Below are positions 23,165-35,659 of a stretch of 64,000 nt of DNA, one piece after another. The position numbers and the translations under genes were made by a program. The notes below the pieces were generated by a model that saw only the letters and a list, made by a program, of their open reading frames with translations, was not told the origin of the DNA and made no database searches. The stretch comes from Aquatica leii (Eukaryota; Arthropoda; Insecta; Coleoptera; Lampyridae), in contig CM069439.1 of the NCBI GenBank assembly GCA_035610365.1, forward strand, positions 21,217,533 through 21,281,532, given 5' to 3'. Position 1 is the first letter of the stretch; each line of letters begins with the position of its first letter.

Positions 23165-25300
23165 AAGAAAAAGTAGACTACAAAAAAGAAACTGAAATTG
23201 ATTTGGAACCATATTCTATAGTATGTTGTGATTCATATTTTAAGTGTTGTTTAAAAAACCAATGGTTTATATGTGTAGAAATTTGGCCCATTCAATATTT
23301 AGAGAAAAGGATACAGGCACTTATGAATGTTCTAATTGTAAGTTTCATGAAGAAAATAGTGATATATAAAATGTTGATGTTTACAATAATAATAATTACA
23401 AAATTAACACTGCATTATTAGTTAATGGAGTAAAGACAGAAAATCCTTATGAAATAGCGAATGCTTTTAATAACTCGTTTTTGAATGCACCTAAAAGTTT
23501 AGTCGGTTCACAACCATCTTCCGCTCCTTCTTATTCTGATAATACAATTTGTAATAATAATATATATACAATTTTTATGTCGCCTATTAAAAAATCAGAA
23601 TTATACAATATTCTAATGCAATTAAAAAACACGTTTTCATGTGGGCCCGATAATTTTCCTACTGTGATTGTTAAGCAATGTTCTGAAAACATTTTAAATC
23701 CCTTTATATCATATCATCAATGAATGCTTAATACAAGGAATATTTCCAGATAACTTAAAAATTGCTAAAGTCAAAGCTTTATTTAAAAAAGGTTTGACAG
23801 ATCATGTAGATAATTATAGACCGATTGCTTTGTTATCGGTATTTTCAAAAATTATTGAAAAAGTTTTGGCAACAAGATTAATTACATTTTTAAATAAACA
23901 CAAAATTTTACTTTCGCAACAAAATGGTTTTAGACAACATAAATCTACTATGACTGCATTCATAGATATTGTAAACTACATATATAAAAATTTGGATCAG
24001 AACAATAAAGTAATGGCTGTCTATGTAGACTTATCTAAGGCTTTCGATTGTGTAAATCATGATTTGTTATTATCTAAAATAGAGCGTTATGGTATTAGAG
24101 GAAGATGCAATTCGTTACTTAAATCGTACTTATGTTTTAGAAAACAATTTGTTTCTTTTAATGGAGCTAATTCTCAATTAGGCAGTTTAGATTTCGGTGT
24201 ACCACAAGGTAGTGTATTGGGTCCGTTATTATTTTTACTATATATTAATGACATTGATTCTTGTTTGTCATGCAAATTTACTTGTTTTGCCGATGATATA
24301 ACTCTACTGGCGGCAAATGATAATATTGATAATGTTTTATTGCAACTTAACAAAAATTTACAAGCGTTGAATTTGTATCTCACTACGAATAATTTAACTC
24401 TAAACCATACTAAAACATTTAGTATGCAATTTTTACGAGACCAAATCAGTACAATTGCAGTACTCTGTTAAATATTAAAAATATAAATGTAAAGCAGTTA
24501 TCAGTGTTCAAATTACTTGGTATATATATAGACATATCTCTAACTTGGGATGAGCATATTAGCTATATTTGCAAAAAATTTCAAGCTACTGTTATGCCAT
24601 TCATAGATTAAGGCAAATTATAAACTTAGAAGCATCGCTTACTTTTTATCACTCTCATGTGGAATCGATAATCCGATACGGTATTATTATTTGGGGAAAT
24701 GGTAAACATTGTCAACGTGTTCTTTTACTTCAAAAACGAGCATTGAGGTCTATGTTAGGCTTAAAACCAAATTCACCATGCAGAGAGCTTTTTAAAAAAT
24801 TCAACATTTTAACAGTATATTCAGTTTATATTCTAGAAACCTTAAGTTTTGTTTATATAAATAGAAATCAGTTTAGAACGCTAAACCAGCACCATTTATA
24901 TGATACAAGGTATGGACAAACGTTAGAATATAAAATCCATCGCCTCACGTTATTTCAGAAAAATCTATTTTATATTGGAGCCAAGTTGTTTAATGTTCTT
25001 CCGTTTTGTTTAAAAAACTGTGTAAATGTAAAAACGTTTAAAAAAGAAATTAAAAAAATTTTAATAGATAATGCTTTCTACTCAATTGATGAATATTTTA
25101 GTTTTACTTATAATTTAAAATAGTAATTTAGTTTTATATGGAAAAATATTTTAGTTTTATTTATAATTTAAAATAGTAATTTAGTTTTATATTATGATAT
25201 TGTACTAGCTAGTTTTAAGTTTAAGTTTATGACTTGTCCTATACCATGTATTATTGGTCGATTGGATTATAAATTATTATTATTATTATTACTATTGCTA
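23165..25300 (+). mobile_element. Non-LTR retrotransposon (Jockey/CR1-like), degraded
   Basis: The element carries a LINE reverse transcriptase with a long C-terminal tail and ends in a (TTA)n microsatellite near 25277-25300, as CR1/Jockey-type LINEs often do. Upstream of the RT, 23213-23370 encodes a Cys/His-rich stretch after a frame shift (YECSNCKFHEE at its end). This may be the PHD-like finger of ORF1 in such LINEs. The apurinic endonuclease domain normally expected before the RT is missing, so an internal deletion has occurred. A 53-bp segment near the 3' end (ATATTTTAGTTTTA...) is tandemly repeated. Confidence 0.85.
23400..25123 (+). pseudogene. LINE reverse transcriptase (frameshifted)
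   Basis: Frames in order: ANAFNNSFLNAP then GPDNFPTVIVKQC (23400-23723). After a +1 shift follow NYRPIALLSVFSKIIEK, NGFRQHKST, VDLSKAFDCVNHDLL, YGIRG, GVPQGSVLGPLLFLLYINDI and the FADD catalytic box near 24284 (to 24471). After another shift comes the tail with FYHSHVESIIRYGIIIWGN and LLQKRALRSMLG (to 25123). The motifs are those of Jockey/CR1-type RT, which copies the element's RNA at a nicked target. At least two frameshifts make it inactive. Confidence 0.88.
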
Positions 25301-25814
25301 GTAATAAACGATGGCATGAAAGCGATTTTATTTGAAAACCATTTTGTGTATCTTTTAGTCAAAAATGTAATGTGAACAATTTATTTCAACAATAAAATCA
25401 CCAGTCCCCACAGCCGGGTTGATTGTTCCATTACACTATTAACACAGTGCAAAAATAATCTAATTCTTTAAAACACAATAAATATTAAAATTTTGTAGTT
25501 TTGAAAACTAAAACCTTTAAGTCTCTTACCTAAAATCAAAAATTGTATCCATCAATTGGACTTGTAGTTAACGTATCTCTTTAAAGACAATTGTTAAAAA
25601 CTGTGACTTTTATCTTGTGGACTAAAAATGTCAGTTTGTTGATAGCCGCTCAGTTAGTCAGAAGGTTGGAACATTGAAGAACTGTCTCTATGTTATGTTT
25701 ATTGTTTGTGAGCACTAGTATATGCTGAAAATGTCTTTTTGTAATATGGTCCTTGTCTACGAGCAGTAAAAGTCGTCATACTGGCTAGCATATATTAATA
25801 TATCAGGAAGAATT
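25301..25814. other. Unassigned spacer between two LINEs
   Basis: No coding potential recognised. Confidence 0.35.
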
Positions 25815-26671
25815 CTTCTTTTTTAAGTGCCGTGTTGGGTCTTACTGACGTTGGCGATCACTTCAGCTAGCGCACACCGATCTTGTGCCGCACGGAACAA
25901 CTGTTCTACAGAACACATCCTTGTCTATTGTCTGATATTTCTTAACCAGGACTGTTCTTTTCTTCCGATACGTCGTTTTTCTTCAATTTTTCTTGTTAAT
26001 ATTAGTTGTAGTAGGTGATACTTGCTCATAACATGACTAAGATAAGAAATCTTTTTGCACTTGATAGCATTTCTTTATCAGTATGTGCCTTTCGGCAACC
26101 GGGAACACCCAACATACTCTCGTGCAACCACCTTACACACGCTTCGAGTTTCTTGATTGTTGTATTTTTCAACGTCTATGTCTCCGTTCCATACAGTAGC
26201 ACAGACCATATGTAGGATCGATTCATTCGTTGGCGCAATTTTGAATTTAAGTTGTAGTTATATAAAAATGATTTCATATTATTAAATGTAATGGAAACGA
26301 ATTCAATCCGGCGTTTTACCTCGTTTTCACGGTTTAGATCTTCTATTATAATGCTTCCGAGGTGCTTGAACTTTGTGACACGTTTCATCTGTTGTCCGTC
26401 GAGATATAGTGCAGCGTTTACTATTATGTCAATATTTTTATTATTTATTAGTTTAAGAGCTTCTATTAGTATTGGATCCGGGTCTACTACTTTTCTGTCT
26501 TTTGCTATTTGCAGTGCGTGTTGTACTTCAGATTTTAAAATAGGTTTTTTATTATTTGCTCCTTGATCTTTGTGTGCTCTTTTCATCCTAAAATAAGTCT
26601 GTTACATATTTTTCAGATATCCTTTTTAACTCATATTCCGTCAGTATTGCCTGGTTATTTTGTTTATTATA

Positions 26672-28390
26672 CAAGGGCACCCATTTTTATCAAATCTGGA
26701 ACTTGCGGCGGTGCCCAATTCAACTTCATTTTTTGTATTTTGCAGATGCATTGTTTATTATTATTAAACAAGATATTCCTTAAGATTCGTTTTATGTTTT
26801 AAAAATATAATAAGTTTTTATTTCACTCAGCCGTGATGAAAAATGATTATAGTAATTGCAGAATTAGACCCGCGCAAGCTTCCGCCTTGTATGCTGTAAA
26901 AACGGTACAATATAGATAAAAATTGCACATAAACAATTTATTAAGCACAAAATTGACTACAAAAATGTTTGCGGGAGTGTATAATTATATCTAATAGTTT
27001 GAGAGTTACAGAATTTTAATGTAATTTTTGTGCAACTTTGCACACGTGTGTCTTCTAAACTATTGAAGGTAATTGTACCTTTTCAGCGACTTTTTTATAG
27101 TAAATTTTGTCCGCTATAAAAATGTTTATGTGCAACTTTCCTCTATCTTCCACCGTTTTAGGGTAATAGTTTATTGGTTATTTTAAGTTATTAAGCAAAT
27201 CATTTTAATACAAAAATTGTGGCGGTTTCGATGCAGGAATGATTTACAAGAAAAACAGCTCTTACGACACCGACAAAGCTATCCTTAGTCACAAAGAAAG
27301 CCGAGGTGGTCACCAAAAGCAACTCGACCGAAACACAGATGTTCTACTAAACCGATAATTTATGTTCAAATTTGAAAATGCATAAACGAAATAATTTAAT
27401 AAACCTGATTTATAAAGTTTTATAATAATAACTATCAGCAATTACTGGTTTAAGTCGTAAACGATTTCACTGTAAAGTTATCAAAATGGGACGAAAGTAT
27501 GTAAAATAAAATTTATGTAAATTTTGAATGTTGAAATTGTATCAACAGTCAAGCAATTGTAAATATTATCAGCGTTATAAGTCAGTTAAAGCTAGAGAGA
27601 GAATTCATGTTATAGTAAAGTTCATTTTTTAAATGTTTTTTTATAGTCAGTAACGCATTTGTAGAATATTAATAGGAGAAAAAATTATAGAATCGGTTAA
27701 TTTTTAAATTGTAAGGGGATTCATTGTTATTGGTCAATTTTTAAATTATTTAAATTACCAGTCCACCAATAACAAGTTCGTTAACTTTCAAAATGTATTT
27801 TTTACAGATGTTTCGAGCTTTAAAATAATGAAGCTCATTTTCAGAAAAGTTTAAAAAAAATATTTACAACTTATAAAAAGTTAAGATTCCAAAAAAAAAT
27901 TTTAACTTACATTTTTTGAAAAATGTCGAATATGAAAATTTGTAACTAAATGATTAAAAAATCTAAGTATTACAAAATGTTAAATGTAAATTATTTTAAA
28001 AAAGGAAAATGGTGCAATTTAGAAACAAATCTAAGAAAATTTAAGTTTGAAATCATAATTGAAATTAATTGGTTTGATCGTCAACAAAAAATTTTTATTT
28101 AAAATTTAATATAAATCAACTCTAGTAATTCAAGAATTTGTTTGTTATTGATGTTATTAAAGGGATGAAACAATTTGTAAGAAAAAAGAGTATGGCGATT
28201 ATCCCAAACATGTTGTGCAAATGCAGATTTTACTGAATTGGGATTAAAAAATAGTTCAAAATACATTAATAGTATACATTTTTATTTTTGAAAATTGCAA
28301 TAAACTTTGATTATTATATTATGTAGGTAATATTGTGTTTGTTTTCAACACCTTCCTATAATTGCAAGATTTGCGATATCTGCGAATTTT
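26672..28390 (-). repeat. Interspersed repeat X, copy 2 (short form), nested in LINE
   Basis: Reverse-complement match to 640-2880. Landmarks are GCGCAAGCTTCCGCCTTGTA near 26873, GGTGGTCACCAAAAGCAAC near 27314 and the end block AACACCTTCCTATAATTGC near 28348. It interrupts the LINE linker between TTATTATACAAGGG and TTTTCTGAAGTCACCTGATA. The inner part is shorter than in copy 1. No coding region. Confidence 0.75.
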
Positions 28391-28699
28391 GTTTTCTGAA
28401 GTCACCTGATATTTTTTTGATTTTGCGATGAATATCATAATGATCATGTTTTAAACTCAGATTTTTTAGTTTTTTATTGTGTATTTTGATTTAACATTGT
28501 TTTGCAACTTTTACCTTAGTTCTTATCAACCTCTGCAGTTTATTATACTCCTCTTTGCTGTTCTTTGCTCGTTCTCGGTTTTTCGATTAGAGCGAATACT
28601 TCATCTGTCATACATTTAATCTTTCTAAGATTTTTTTTTCACTTTTAATGTGTTGGTCACACACTGTTTATTTTTATAAATGTTTCTTCATCTCTACAT

Positions 28700-29701
28700 C
28701 CCACATAGCACACGAGATACAATGAACATACATACTTATCCATTCGGCATACGTTGATGAATATCCATCAAGTAATGTACATTACAGCTCCACAGTATAT
28801 ACATACGTGCACATCCATGAACGTATATACATTAGAATATATTTACATGGATCTTTTAAACCACATAATCCGAGTAAGAATTGTGAAACGAGACGTCAGC
28901 AGAAGACCTACCAAGGACCTGTAAAGGTTTGCGAAGACTCGGAAAACAGTTTATGAATGTGTGATGAAAAACATTTTTTCATCTGAATTAACTATCTTTA
29001 TATCACTAACATTACAGACAAGTTTCAATTCATGATTATATAGGAAATTTGAATATTATCGGCAACGCCGCCATTTCTTACCCATAAAGCATTGTGATCA
29101 CATTATGGTAGTTCGCGAAGTTAGTGATTTAGCGTTTTTCGTTAGTGATATCAACATCTATATACAAACTACTACAGAGGTATCAAAGTTTATGAATTAT
29201 TTTCACTGTGAGCGATCTTCGTGATTATATAATTGCTTTCTAGAATAGTTATTGTACATTTTTGATTTTTTTCAGGAAACGATCAATTTAGAGAAACTTC
29301 AAGACAGACACTGACATTATTTTTATATTTCTATATATATTTTATAATCAAAAAGTAAACAGTAAATATAATATTTTTTTTAGTTTATTTTAACCTAAGT
29401 ACCAATATCTAAAATAGATATTTCAAGCTACATACAAGAATATATTTGGAGGAGAGTGGATATGCAATAGAGGTTATATCTGATAAAATAACACGTCCAT
29501 TGCAACTCCATAATCTATACCTTCTGGAATAGAAATGGAGGTACCGTGGATATACAGTGGAGGTCATATTTGACGAAATGTCACATCCATTGTAACTCCA
29601 TATGAGATCCATAATGTTTATTGTGGATGTACATTAAACCTCCATAATTCATGAACATCACATTCATTGCATATGTAATGGACCTTTTTGTGTTATGTGG
29701 G
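28700..29701. mobile_element. 1002-bp non-autonomous TIR element nested in LINE
   Basis: The ends are CCCACATAGCACA (28700-28712) and its near-perfect inverted partner TGTGTTATGTGGG (29689-29701), with one mismatch in 13. AT occurs on both sides, and removing the element rejoins the LINE sequence CTCTACATGTAAG, consistent with a 2-bp AT duplication. Inside are many ACATCCATG/CATGGATG-type words. There is also an internal direct repeat of about 120 bp near 29459-29625 (GTGGATAT...GAGGT...TCCATTG...AACTCCATA twice). No transposase. Family not recognised. Confidence 0.8.
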
Positions 29702-30115
29702 ATGTAAGTTGCGACTATTGAGATGATTTGCTGCATTTTCCCGTATGTCCTCATTTTTTAATTTGGATAGGTCTATTTGTCTCTTTTTTTTGTTTTTTCG
29801 TCGCAATCTTTAATCCAAGTCTTACGTCAGTTACAATAGGGTTATGATCGTATTCAATATCGGTACCGGGGTATCTTTTTGCATGTTTTGCAGAATTTCT
29901 ATATCGTTTTTTTTTGGTTCAGAGATATTATCGGCACTCTGTGGTGCAGTCCATGTATATAATATTCGTTTCGGTAGTTCAAACCATGTGTTAGTTATTG
30001 CCATTTTAGTTCCCTGGCAGAATTCATAAAGCCTATCGCTTTTCGTTACTTTGACCAAGTCTAAAGCTTCCAACCAAATCTCTCCGGCAGCCACGATTAA
30101 TTTTTGCATTAAAAC

Positions 30116-30600
30116 CCACCATTATGAATGTTACTTTATCTACGCCCGCGCCTAGCACTCTTGGTGCCCTTGTGCAAATTTAAAATGACGCCTTAAATTT
30201 GTATTACGTTCATATCTGAGTACAGATACGGGTTAAGTTAGGTATTATTATCCACTATTGAAAAATAATAATAATAATAAGTGTTTACATAAGTTTATTT
30301 TCATTTTTAAATTTTACAATACAAACCATAAGCCATACAAGTATTTTTTCTTTAAGGTACATAACATAATTATAAACTTATAGAAAACCGAAATATATTC
30401 TAACAGTATTACAACTCAAAATGTTTGTATTTTAGTTTCAAATGTAATATATGATACAAAAGCCCAAGAAATAAAAAAAAATACTCGTTTATATATCACA
30501 GGACAAAACTGATCGACAAATAAAAAGAAAACAATATATTATTTTAATAATGCAGCATGTCACCTTTTAAAAGTTAATATTCAGGTATTAGGTATTGTTA
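30116..30600. other. AT-rich spacer, nothing recognised
   Basis: No gene; lies between the LINE endonuclease end and the hAT C-terminus. Confidence 0.35.
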
Positions 30601-30879
30601 TTAATATTTTAGCTAAGTGAATTGAGCTTTCCGTGCTTTAATTTTTGCAAATTGTTTAATTAAATCTTCGGTGTCTAATTCTTTTAGCTGGTCCGTTTTT
30701 ATTGAAATAAGAGCAAGATTACTTAGTCGGTTTTGCCCCATGGTCGATCTTAAATATTTTTTTATTATTTTGAGTTTTGAAAAAAACTGTTCTGCGGTAG
30801 CAACAGAAACCGGCATCGTTAATATAATACGAAGTATTATGCTCGTATTAGGAAAAGAATCCACTAAGTTGTTATATAA

Positions 30880-33417
30880 CACTGGTCTGCAAAAAAATAT
30901 TTTTTATCGAGCCCGGACACTATTCCGGGTGATTCTTATGTCAAATGACATCCTGAATCCAAATATGTCTTCCGTTTTCTTCCATCACCTACCATTTTCA
31001 AAGGAGCCCCAAATCTCTAATTTTACCACTTTTCGATAAATTAATTATAATTTATTTATCGAACAATAATAATAATTATAATAATTATTATAATAATAAA
31101 TATATGGACATGAATTTAATTTAAATGGGAAAAAGAACTATTTTAGCTATAAACAGTAATAAATAAAAAGATATTGATCGTTACTTGGTGCTTGCTTTCC
31201 TTTTATACCCGGAGGTACAGCTCTCTCGTTTCAAAAACCAGCAGTACTCCGCCAACATGCTTGCATTCTACTTCCTTGAAAGTCTCTTCTCCAGCTTAGC
31301 GATGTCTTGATGGAACCGTTCCCCGTGTTCATCCGAGACTGCTCCTAAAGCAGTCTAGATGCGAGTGAAGGAAGTGAACTTTAAGAGACATGTTACATCC
31401 TATGTCCTTGTACGCTAAAAGCAGTTCCTCGAGGTGAGCGACATAATCTTCACTTTTGTGGTTACCCAGGAAGTTCTTACAAACGTTCTGAAATACAAGC
31501 CAAGCTCGTTTTTGTTTTCGATTTAGGTGTTCAATAGACGTCGAATCTTGGACGAGTTGTCTAATCTGGAGACCAACAAAAACGCCTTTTTTGATTTTAG
31601 TTTCGCTAAGACGAGGAAATTTAGTTTTCAAAAATTAAAATGCGCCACCTGTCTTGTCCACTGCTTTCACAAACTGCTTGATCAATCCAAGTTTGATATG
31701 TAAAAGTGGTAAATAAATATTTTCCTTCGGAACCAAAGGATTGTGGGCGACATTTTTCTGACCAGGAATAAGATTTTCTCGCAGAGGCCAGTCCCGTACG
31801 ATGTAATGTTTATCTCGGGCTCGGCTAACCCATTCACAAAGGAAGCAGCAATATTTTGTGAATCTTGATTGCAGGCCCGTGAGTAGAGCAACAACTTTTA
31901 AGTCAGCGCAAAGTTTCCACTTATAATCATGACAACTAATTTTATCAAGGATTCTGAAGATGTTTTCGTACGTTTCCTTTATATCAACAGAGTATGCAAC
32001 TGAAACTGATAGGAAGTCATTCCCATTTGCCAACGGGACAACTTTTAAGCTTGTTTTTGATGAGTCTATAAACAGTCTCTATTTGTCTGGGTCACATGGC
32101 ATCTGCAGCTCTGTCATCAATAAATTTGCATTAGGACAGAACACTAAACCTTTATCTTCTGAGAAAAGACATTTCTGGGTTGCTTGTCTGGTCCTGTAAG
32201 AAGATATTTTTACTCCCTTTTCTAAGAGATTCCACTGTTGAAGTCGCGATCCTAGGAGCTGAGATTTAGTCTTGGGTAACTGCAAATCCCTGACAAGAAT
32301 ATTTAATTTCGATTGAGTGAAGAGGCGAGGTTTCCAAAAAACTAAATCTGCGGAATACTCTTCATCATCATTGAACGTATCATTTGAAGCCCCAGGTTGT
32401 GGCTCAGAGTCTTTTAAATCAATTTCCGGCTCTAGAGTATAAGTGTTTGGGGGCTCTGGGATTAGCAAAGTATTGTTATGAGAAACAGATCTTAGAGTTG
32501 ACGGAATATTGGGATACTGAATTGTATGCTTACTTTTGCTCGAAAACCCGACGGTGGAAGTCATACAAAAGTAACAATCTGTAAGATGACAGCGAGGTTC
32601 ACGCCAAACCATGGGCACAGCAAATGGCATTTAACAAGTCGTACAGCAAACTGATAGAGCTTAAGTCTTGTTCTGGTCGCCAACTTGACAATCAAAGTAC
32701 AATTTATAAGCTATTTTAAGAAGCGGAGAAAAGGGTTTTCGTTGCGCTTTTAAAGTTAATTCCCCGCAGACATGGCAGAAGCTATCGGGCTGATTTTTAC
32801 ACTCGCGTGGCATAATTAAACAGTAATTCAACGCCCGACATTAACCACAAATCACACTTAGTCACTTGAAAAAATCCGGAGTAAAAGTAGTTTTACTGTT
32901 TTACACAAATGAACAAAAATGAACACAAAATCCAGCACGTTTAAAACGTCGACAAGTTAGCTCTGCAACAGCTATAGATGTACTGATTGAAGCAGTTAAG
33001 CAAACAATGTAATATATTATAATGAGAAGAGTAATGCAATTTCAAGCCTGTCGGAAATTCCTGTTCAAACCTGCATGTGGTATTGAGATCGCCAGCGTCG
33101 TGCAGTAAATCTTCCTAACTGTTTATTAATATTTTTTTACTGTTCTTATATATTTGTATTTTATTGTTGTTTCTATATACATTTTATAGCAAAATTTTTG
33201 CCATATACTTTGGTATAAATTTTATTACCTGCTTTGGGATGTTTAACGGCTATAAGTTAAAAGTCTAAAAAGAAATGCAAAAAATAAAATAAAAATGGGG
33301 TCCCCCCAAAATAGGTGGGTGATGGGTAAAAACGGAGCTAATTTTTTGATTCAGGAGGTCATTTTACATAAGAATCGTCAAGAATGGTATCAGGGCCGAT
33401 TTTCATGCAGACCAGTG
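30880..33417 (-). mobile_element. 2.5-kb TIR transposon, unidentified family T, copy 1
   Basis: Both ends begin with CACTGGTCTGCA, and the inverted similarity extends, with gaps, for about 110 bp (shared GATTCTTATGT, TCCTGAATC, ATCACC). TAA flanks both sides (30877-30879 and 33418-33420), and excision with one TAA restores the hAT reading frame, so this is a genuine 3-bp target duplication. The element carries one long decayed ORF on the minus strand. A second copy with the same left TIR and the same TAA flank starts at 54652. I do not recognise the superfamily. Confidence 0.88.
31181..32814 (-). pseudogene. Family T putative transposase (broken)
   Basis: The start codon at 32814 opens MPRECKN..., homologous to the cleaner copy at 55251. 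Cysteine pairs near the N-terminus (CxxC at CHVCG, then CRTTC-like and CYFC) suggest zinc binding. Further on are YSVDIKETYENIFRILDKIS, CCFLCEW, PLLHIKLGLIKQFVKA and, near the end, DEHGERFHQDI followed by MLAEYCWFLKRE. A stop, a deletion and at least two shifts break it. The His/Glu/Asp-rich C-terminus could hold a catalytic centre, but I cannot assign one. Function is inferred only from its place between TIRs. Confidence 0.7.
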
Positions 33418-35659
33418 TAATTTAAAGTTTCTTTTGGAGACTTAATAACGTTTTCATCAAAGTTTTGTAAATATTGCAATTCCACGGCTATGTCTCGTTC
33501 ATTGCGAGTTTTGTAGTTTAATAAATTTTCAACTTTTTGACATAATTCTAATTGTTCATTTTCAGAATAATTTTTAAATTTATCAATATTCCATAAAAAT
33601 GCAAAATTATTAGAGCAAGAAAAAAGTAATTGGAATCTCTCATATACCGATGTTATGATTACATCTGGAGCATTAAAAAAACAATCAACTTTAAACTTTA
33701 AAGTTTCGTCGTGGATCGGTTCATCGTCACATTCATAATCATAATGTTTTTTTTTATTTTTCGCGGTCTTAGACCTCTTTGTTTTTTGAGTTTAGGTTTT
33801 ATGTCTAAGCTGGATGCTATTTCTTTAGGATCAAGCAATAGATCATTAAAACCTTTATCGGAGCGATAAGCTTTTAAACAATTATTCAAATTATTTAAAT
33901 AATTACAACACTGAGCAACATCAAAGTTCGGTTTTTGAATAATTTTACTAACAATGTTAAATTTTCTTAAAATATTATACCACAATATAAGAATGCAAAT
34001 GAACTCAAAATTTTGCAATTTTTTGGTTAACGATGCAGGCAAATCTTTGACGTTGCAAAGTTTTCTTCTCTTATTTCAAACAGAGCATCATAAATCTCTC
34101 CAAGTTGATACCTTAAAGGAGTTATTGCATCTATTCTACTAGACCATCAAGTATTGGATAAAGGTTTTAATGTTAAATTTGTTACATTACATAAATTAGA
34201 TTTCTGAATTGACCAGCGTTTAGTAGATGCTGAACAAAATACAAACGGTTTTTGGACTAAAGAAAAAAAAATTGTTGCTCAAAGTATTCGATTTTGCGTC
34301 ACCATTGACGACTGGATTTAGAGTATGATTGAAACAAGGAACAAAGAAAGCTTGCGGATTGAAATCCAAAATTTTTTTGTAGACCATTATGCCTACCACG
34401 CATATTTGCCTCATTGTCGTAACCTTGACCCCGCAAATCGTTGATATTTAAGCCTTCTTTCTCTAATGCCGACAAAAGAACTTTTGTCAAGCTTTCACCC
34501 GACACATCATCTATAGGACAAAATAATAAAAAAAATTCTTCTATACTAATTCCCGTGCTCCTTACATTAATAAATCGTATACAAACTGAAATTTATTTTT
34601 GGTGACTAGACTCAATAGTGCAGTCTAATAATATTGAATAATATTTTGCCTTTTTAGTTAGTTCTAACATTTTGGATTTGATTTTTTCACCGATAAAGTT
34701 AATTACTTCATTTTGTATTTTGTCCCCGAGAGAATTTTTGTGATCGGGTCATATTTGGAAATGATTTCTATGCATTTATGCATTTTAAAAAGTTACCATT
34801 ACTTTTCTCAAACAACTTATTACTATTTTAACGAAAAGCTAAATTTTGCTGACCTAAAAACTGAATCACGTAGAAAACGCTTTCTGTAACAGCTTGCCAG
34901 TATTTAGTTCCTCTGTTAATTACATTTTGAATTTTAGAATCGATTATTTCATTTTTATTAAAACGGTTAGAATGATCTAACAATTTTAGAACAATTTTGA
35001 TATGTAACTTGCTCTTTTCATAAATGTTTACATGTTCACTTAAATGCTGGTAGTCATTGTAACCGGATGCATCACTAAGGCAAATAGATTTCATATCGCT
35101 GCCTTTAAAAATGTTACAACAGAAGCAGTAAAGTGAATTTTTTGTTTCGGAAGACAACAACCAAAAACGCTTAGTTTTTTTCTTGTTCAGTAAAATTCTA
35201 AAGAAGTAACTATTGGAAAACTTACACCCCGACTCCGAACTATCTCTCGGATAAATATCCTTTTTGTTTTGATAATGAGTAGACCTACGTTCTACTAATT
35301 CTTGAATATTATTAGGACGTAATTTCTTTTGACCATAGTGCAGCATCTTTCGAAAGTTGACTGATATTTTCCGTTCTGGTAGTATCAACGGAAAAAATGT
35401 TGATGAATTGCTTTCTAGAAGATTAGTTTCTTGTCTGCTGCTGATACTTGTTACAAGTACAGGTTCAGAATATTGGGATTCAGCTGTATTATTGTTGTTA
35501 TTAATATTTGGCAAAGTAGACTCAATTTTAGTAAAAAAAAATGCATGATTTTGACATGGTTTTTCAGTTCTTCCTCTCTTTTTCTTTTATTCAGCAAATT
35601 TTGGTATCCAGACAATTTCTTCTTTGTTTCTGACATCCTGTAAAGAAATTAATACGTAA

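Larger units (their letters stand above)
25815..30115 (-). mobile_element. RTE-like LINE, one copy split by two nested insertions
   Basis: On the minus strand the pieces read in order. The endonuclease end is at 30112-29702, with VAAGEIWLEALDLVKVTK, EFCQGTKMAITNTWFELP and LYTW. The linker is at 28699-28395. After a gap come the linker and C-terminal RT region from 26670 down to 25820 (LDGQQMKRVTKFKHLGS, NSKLRQRMNRSYIWSVLLYG, then EEKRRIGRKEQSWLRNI). The same linker is uninterrupted in the copy at 42006-42480, which shows that 26672-28390 and 28700-29701 are later insertions. The catalytic core of the RT is deleted, between the TEALKL-like region and LDGQQ. Several further fragments of this family occur in the window, all on the minus strand. 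Confidence 0.85.
30613..35636 (-). pseudogene. hAT transposase, ZMYM1/TTF-zinc-finger type, split by a nested transposon
   Basis: The N-terminus starts at 35636 (MSETKKKLSGYQNLLNKRKR). After a shift it shows the TTF-type zinc-finger region with FWLLSSETKNSLYCFCC near 35110-35190. Next comes the hAT core with INDLRGQGYDNEANMRG near 34390-34450, then the linker at 33698-34042. The C-terminal dimerisation block (MPVSVATAEQFFSKLKIIKK, YLRSTMGQNRLSNLALISI) is at 30613-30882. The frame crosses the 30880-33417 insertion exactly if the element and one TAA copy are removed. Multiple stops and deletions make it inactive. Confidence 0.87.
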
